The notes under the pieces were generated by a model, which did no database searches, was not told the DNA's origin, and worked only from the letters and a program-made list of their open reading frames with translations. A program made the position numbers and the translations under genes. From Acidobacteriaceae bacterium (GTDB lineage: Bacteria; Acidobacteriota; Terriglobia; Bryobacterales; Bryobacteraceae), in contig JAFARV010000613.1 of NCBI GenBank assembly GCA_019245255.1, positions 1 to 9,181 of the forward strand: a stretch of DNA of 9,181 bases, written 5' to 3'. Positions 6,753-9,181 of the stretch are shown here, in pieces; position 1 is the stretch's first letter, and every line of letters starts with the position of its first letter.

Positions 6753-7669
6753 CTGCGGCCGACAGGGCTGCTGAGCGTACTTTAACCCATAGCACGAAGG
6801 CAGAGTTAGCCCTTGCCTTCGTCGCACTGCTCTGGGGTACAACGTTCGTCATCGTCAGAGGGGCGCTGCCGCGCATTTCGACGATGTACTTTCTCTCGGT
6901 CCGCTTCACGCTCGCAACGGCGTGCATGTGTCTCCTGTTTCTGCCTGCGTTTCGGAGTATGAGCCTTCGAGACTTACGGTGCGGCTTGCGAGGCGGCTTC
7001 GCGGCAGGAGTATTTCTGTGGCTCGGCTACGTGTTACAGACCTTCGGACTCAAATACACGACGGCCGGCAATTCAGGTTTCCTTACTGGACTATATATTG
7101 TGGTAGCGCCGCTGATCGGCGCCGCATTTGCACGCCGCTGGCTGCAGCCGGCCGAGTTAGGTGGACTTGCAGTTGCGACCGCAGGGCTCGTGCTGCTCGC
7201 CGCCCCGAATGTGAGCGCGCAGTATGGCGTCAATCGCGGCGACCTGCTGACCATCGGCTGCGCCATCGTCTTTGCATTCCACCTGTTGGTCCTCGGGCAT
7301 TTCTCAAAGCGCGAACGATTCGAAGCCGTCGCGATCGGACAGGTCGCACTTACTGCCGTGCTGTCGAGCTTGTCACTAATCTTTGAACCTCCGGCTGCGA
7401 CATGGACCGCCGGAGTCGTTTTTGCCATCGTGATTACAGGCGTCTTTGCTACCGCTGTCGCCTTTGCATTCCAGACCTGGGGACAGAAGTACACGACGGT
7501 AACGCGGACCGCGCTGATCTTCGCGCTGGAACCGGTATTTGCACTGGTCACCGCGGTAGCTGTCGGAGGCGAGAAACTTACTATTTACTCAGTTACCGGA
7601 GGAGCGCTGATTTTATGTGGCATTCTGCTGGTAGAGTTGAGGCCACAGCGGGTTGACACACAGGTGTAA
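6749..7669 (+). CDS. EamA/DMT superfamily inner-membrane transporter
   Basis: A 306-residue permease with ten hydrophobic segments (roughly 18-36, 42-66, 80-98, 104-124, 135-153, 163-183, 192-211, 218-240, 246-270, 278-297). They are arranged as two EamA repeats of five helices. Family hallmarks are LLWGTTFVIVRGAL (27-40) at the end of TM1, QTFGLKYTTAGNSGFL (97-112) in repeat 1, and the equivalent QTWGQKYTTVTRTALIFALEP (242-262, spanning the second-repeat signature) in repeat 2. DMT proteins export or import small metabolites, often amino acids or nucleosides. The start is GTG at 6749, which overlaps the peptidase stop as GTGA, so the two are almost certainly co-translated. This makes a peptide-derived product a reasonable but unproven cargo. 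Its TAA is 4 bp from the stop of the convergent membrane-protein gene. Confidence 0.93.
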   Translation: MTAADRAAERTLTHSTKAELALAFVALLWGTTFVIVRGALPRISTMYFLSVRFTLATACMCLLFLPAFRSMSLRDLRCGLRGGFAAGVFLWLGYVLQTFGLKYTTAGNSGFLTGLYIVVAPLIGAAFARRWLQPAELGGLAVATAGLVLLAAPNVSAQYGVNRGDLLTIGCAIVFAFHLLVLGHFSKRERFEAVAIGQVALTAVLSSLSLIFEPPAATWTAGVVFAIVITGVFATAVAFAFQTWGQKYTTVTRTALIFALEPVFALVTAVAVGGEKLTIYSVTGGALILCGILLVELRPQRVDTQV

Positions 7670-7673
7670 GCTC

Positions 7674-9020
7674 TCAGCGGACATCCCGGTATGCCGGCGG
7701 CCGGTAAATTCCGAGTTCGCTCGATTGCCGCAGGATTTCACGCACTCGGAGATTGAATGCTTGTACGTCCGCTGTTGCTGGCGGAGGAAAGACTGGGCCG
7801 GAGGTGGCCTGCGGGGAAGGATTGCGTGCATACAGGCTCATTCCGATGATCAGATCGCGATTCCGCCTCTCAAGAAACCGCGCGCCCCAGACGTCCATTG
7901 CCACAGAGAAACAAATGGCGCCGCATGCTGCACACACGAACATAGGGTTGCGCCAGGGCAAGTGCCGATTTCTGTCGAGCCAAAGTTCGACGATCGCAAA
8001 CCACCCAAAGATCAGAAGAAGGGTGGAGTAAATCGTATACCTGGACGCCATACTGGCTTGGAAGCCATAGTTCAACCGAAAACAAGTCAGGCAAATGGAG
8101 GTCAAAACCAGAAACACGACTGAATAACCTACGTCAGGCCGCTTGCGGAAGTAGCCTCGCCTGCCCACATAGATACAAAACAGACAAAGTAGCGTTCCTA
8201 AGACGATGCCGCCGGCTCGAATCGGATACGCACCGGCGCTGCCAAGGAGAGACACCGCGAAACCCAGACTCCGCAAGCGTGCGACGGCGGGAATCACAGA
8301 ACCAGAGGGAGTTTGCCAATTCGCGGGAGTGTAGTTATACAAGTAACTCGCCATGCACACTGCCGATACTCCCGCCCAGGCAAAGATCCGCCGGAAATCG
8401 CGTCTAACGGCCAGGACCACAAGACCAATAGGAATGAGCACCAACCCGTTACCCGACGACGATATCGCCAACACAAAGAGCGCCAGCGCGGCAGAAAAGC
8501 TCCAACGCTTCGTCTCAAAAAGAAGGTGGATCGCAGCCAGGGAGAAAACGATGACCGGTAGGTTCTGCAGCGCCCCAATAGGGAAATCGAGAGTCTGCGC
8601 ATATTGCAATTGGAACAGCAACCACGAAACCGGAATGAAAAAAATCAGTCGTCTCGACAGCTCGGCGGCAGGCAGAAACATGCGCCATAAGACAATCCCA
8701 AGCAAAAGAGCGAAGCCGTTGCCGAGCATGCACAGTGAGGGCAAATTGATATGGCCCAAGGCTTTCACTTGCGCCCAAAAAACTGCCTCTTCGAAAAAGA
8801 GCTTGTATTCGCTATGTTGCGATCCCAGGAAGAAAATGAGCTTGGCCCAGAAAGTCGGTGCCGCCTTCAAATGGTTTAAAAAGCCCAACACTGCATCGTA
8901 GTCGTCGAACATCGGGACATCGATAACGTAACGCGCCAGGATCGAGCAAAAGAGAATAGCCGGTAAGGCAATCAGAACAAGCGGTATAACAATGGAAAGC
9001 TTTCGGGCGGCGGACGACAT
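7674..9020 (-). CDS. Polytopic membrane protein, probable GT-C-type glycosyltransferase
   Basis: This 448-residue protein has about eleven hydrophobic segments, starting at 9-28 and then between about 96 and 377, and a soluble C-terminal tail (about 380-448). I cannot name the family with certainty. The first helix is followed by a long hydrophilic loop with an acidic pair in VPMFDDYDAV (35-44) and then QHSEYKLFFEEAVFW (68-82). This resembles the acidic-loop and HNEHRIFF-like pattern I associate with uncharacterised GT-C-like membrane proteins. SSSGNGL (187-193) and SRYTIYS (326-332) also fit that picture. A GT-C enzyme would use a polyprenyl-phosphate sugar at the periplasmic face, matching the GT2 enzyme encoded 2.3 kb away. 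The ATG at 9018-9020 gives a sensible N-in start (R6, K7 before TM1); the site upstream is only purine-rich (GAAGAAAAG). It lies 56 bp after lipA on the same strand. GC in two hand-counted stretches (8521-8700 and 8881-9000) is about 51%. That the protein is membrane-embedded is sure; GT-C is a moderate inference. Confidence 0.7.
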   Translation of the reverse strand: MSSAARKLSIVIPLVLIALPAILFCSILARYVIDVPMFDDYDAVLGFLNHLKAAPTFWAKLIFFLGSQHSEYKLFFEEAVFWAQVKALGHINLPSLCMLGNGFALLLGIVLWRMFLPAAELSRRLIFFIPVSWLLFQLQYAQTLDFPIGALQNLPVIVFSLAAIHLLFETKRWSFSAALALFVLAISSSGNGLVLIPIGLVVLAVRRDFRRIFAWAGVSAVCMASYLYNYTPANWQTPSGSVIPAVARLRSLGFAVSLLGSAGAYPIRAGGIVLGTLLCLFCIYVGRRGYFRKRPDVGYSVVFLVLTSICLTCFRLNYGFQASMASRYTIYSTLLLIFGWFAIVELWLDRNRHLPWRNPMFVCAACGAICFSVAMDVWGARFLERRNRDLIIGMSLYARNPSPQATSGPVFPPPATADVQAFNLRVREILRQSSELGIYRPPAYRDVR

Positions 9021-9056
9021 GCTTTTCTTCGAGCAGGACTTACATCTCTCTAATGA

Positions 9057-9086
9057 TTACCGTGCCCGGTGACAGGCTAACGGTAA
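9057..9086 (-). terminator. Possible hairpin spanning the lipA stop
   Basis: TTACCGT (9057-9063) pairs perfectly with ACGGTAA (9080-9086). A further GCC/GGC pairing lies inside, offset by a 2-nt bulge. The lipA stop codon lies in the structure. No U-tract follows on the - strand (ATCATTAGAGAG), so it could at most be a weak or partial terminator before the downstream membrane-protein gene. Confidence 0.3.
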
Positions 9087-9181
9087 AGAACACTCGCTCT
9101 CGATGATGTCCTGAGCGCCGCTTCTTCTGACGAGTCCGCGTGATACGAGCTTCTCACCAGCGGTCCGGCCTCCACATGCGC
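9077..9181 (-). CDS. lipA: Lipoyl synthase, C-terminal 34 residues
   Basis: The right edge holds the 3' end of lipA on the - strand; the frame is open to base 9181 and ends with TAG at 9077-9079. LipA is a cytoplasmic radical-SAM enzyme that inserts two sulfurs into protein-bound octanoate to make the lipoyl cofactor of the 2-oxoacid dehydrogenases and the glycine cleavage system. The fragment begins AHVEAGPLVRSSYHAD, which matches the strongly conserved LipA C-terminus. In that motif, a serine of RSSY is known to coordinate the auxiliary iron-sulfur cluster. A short tail rich in Ser, Ala and Glu follows (SSEEAALRTSS and on). The radical-SAM CxxxCxxC and auxiliary cluster cysteines would lie outside the window. 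The motif is specific enough to name the gene despite the short fragment. Confidence 0.88.
   Translation of the reverse strand, partial: AHVEAGPLVRSSYHADSSEEAALRTSSRASVLYR

Noticed and set aside
7027..7551. A 174-codon - strand open frame opposite the EamA transporter
   Set aside because: The Thr/Ser/Ala-rich translation is typical of the complement of a hydrophobic membrane gene and carries no known motif.
1..9181. Defence system, prophage, transposon or CRISPR content
   Set aside because: No transposase, integrase, nuclease, reverse transcriptase, toxin-antitoxin pair, terminal repeats or spaced direct repeats are visible; the genes are metabolic, housekeeping and envelope functions.

Overview
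The window reads as an ordinary chromosomal stretch from a GC-rich, Gram-negative bacterium. It is densely packed with protein genes and shows no mobile elements, RNA genes or CRISPR. Two genes have clear Sec signal peptides. Acidobacteriota is my best guess, from the mix of a signal-peptide RraA-like protein, a secreted GH20 hexosaminidase and a GT2/methyltransferase pair. That guess comes from gene content only and is weak.

Layout from left to right: the 3' end of priA (+); a secreted GH20 beta-N-acetylhexosaminidase (-); an exported RraA-like protein (+); a class I methyltransferase and a membrane-anchored GT2 glycosyltransferase that overlap in one unit (-, glycosyltransferase first); an M20 metallopeptidase and an EamA-type transporter that overlap by GTGA (+); an 11-or-so-TM protein that looks like a GT-C glycosyltransferase (-); and, at the right edge, the last 34 codons of lipoyl synthase lipA (-), recognisable from its C-terminal GPLVRSSYHAD motif.

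Transcription units alternate strand all the way across. The three convergent junctions overlap by 9 bp or are separated by 23 and 4 bp, and none has a hairpin-plus-U-tract terminator. The two divergent spacers are 40 and 106 bp.

Functionally, three of the genes (GT2, methyltransferase, GT-C-like) could form a lipid-linked sugar pathway that decorates a surface glycan, similar in logic to the gtr O-antigen modification systems. They are split by the peptidase/transporter pair on the opposite strand. Part of the GT2 gene and part of the GT-C-like gene are clearly lower in GC than the flanking peptidase and transporter genes. The M20/EamA pair suggests peptide or amino-acid handling. The GH20 and RraA-like genes diverge from a 40-bp spacer and both products carry signal peptides. 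I found no system that is clearly new. The GT-C-like protein and the exported RraA-like protein are the least characterised products.
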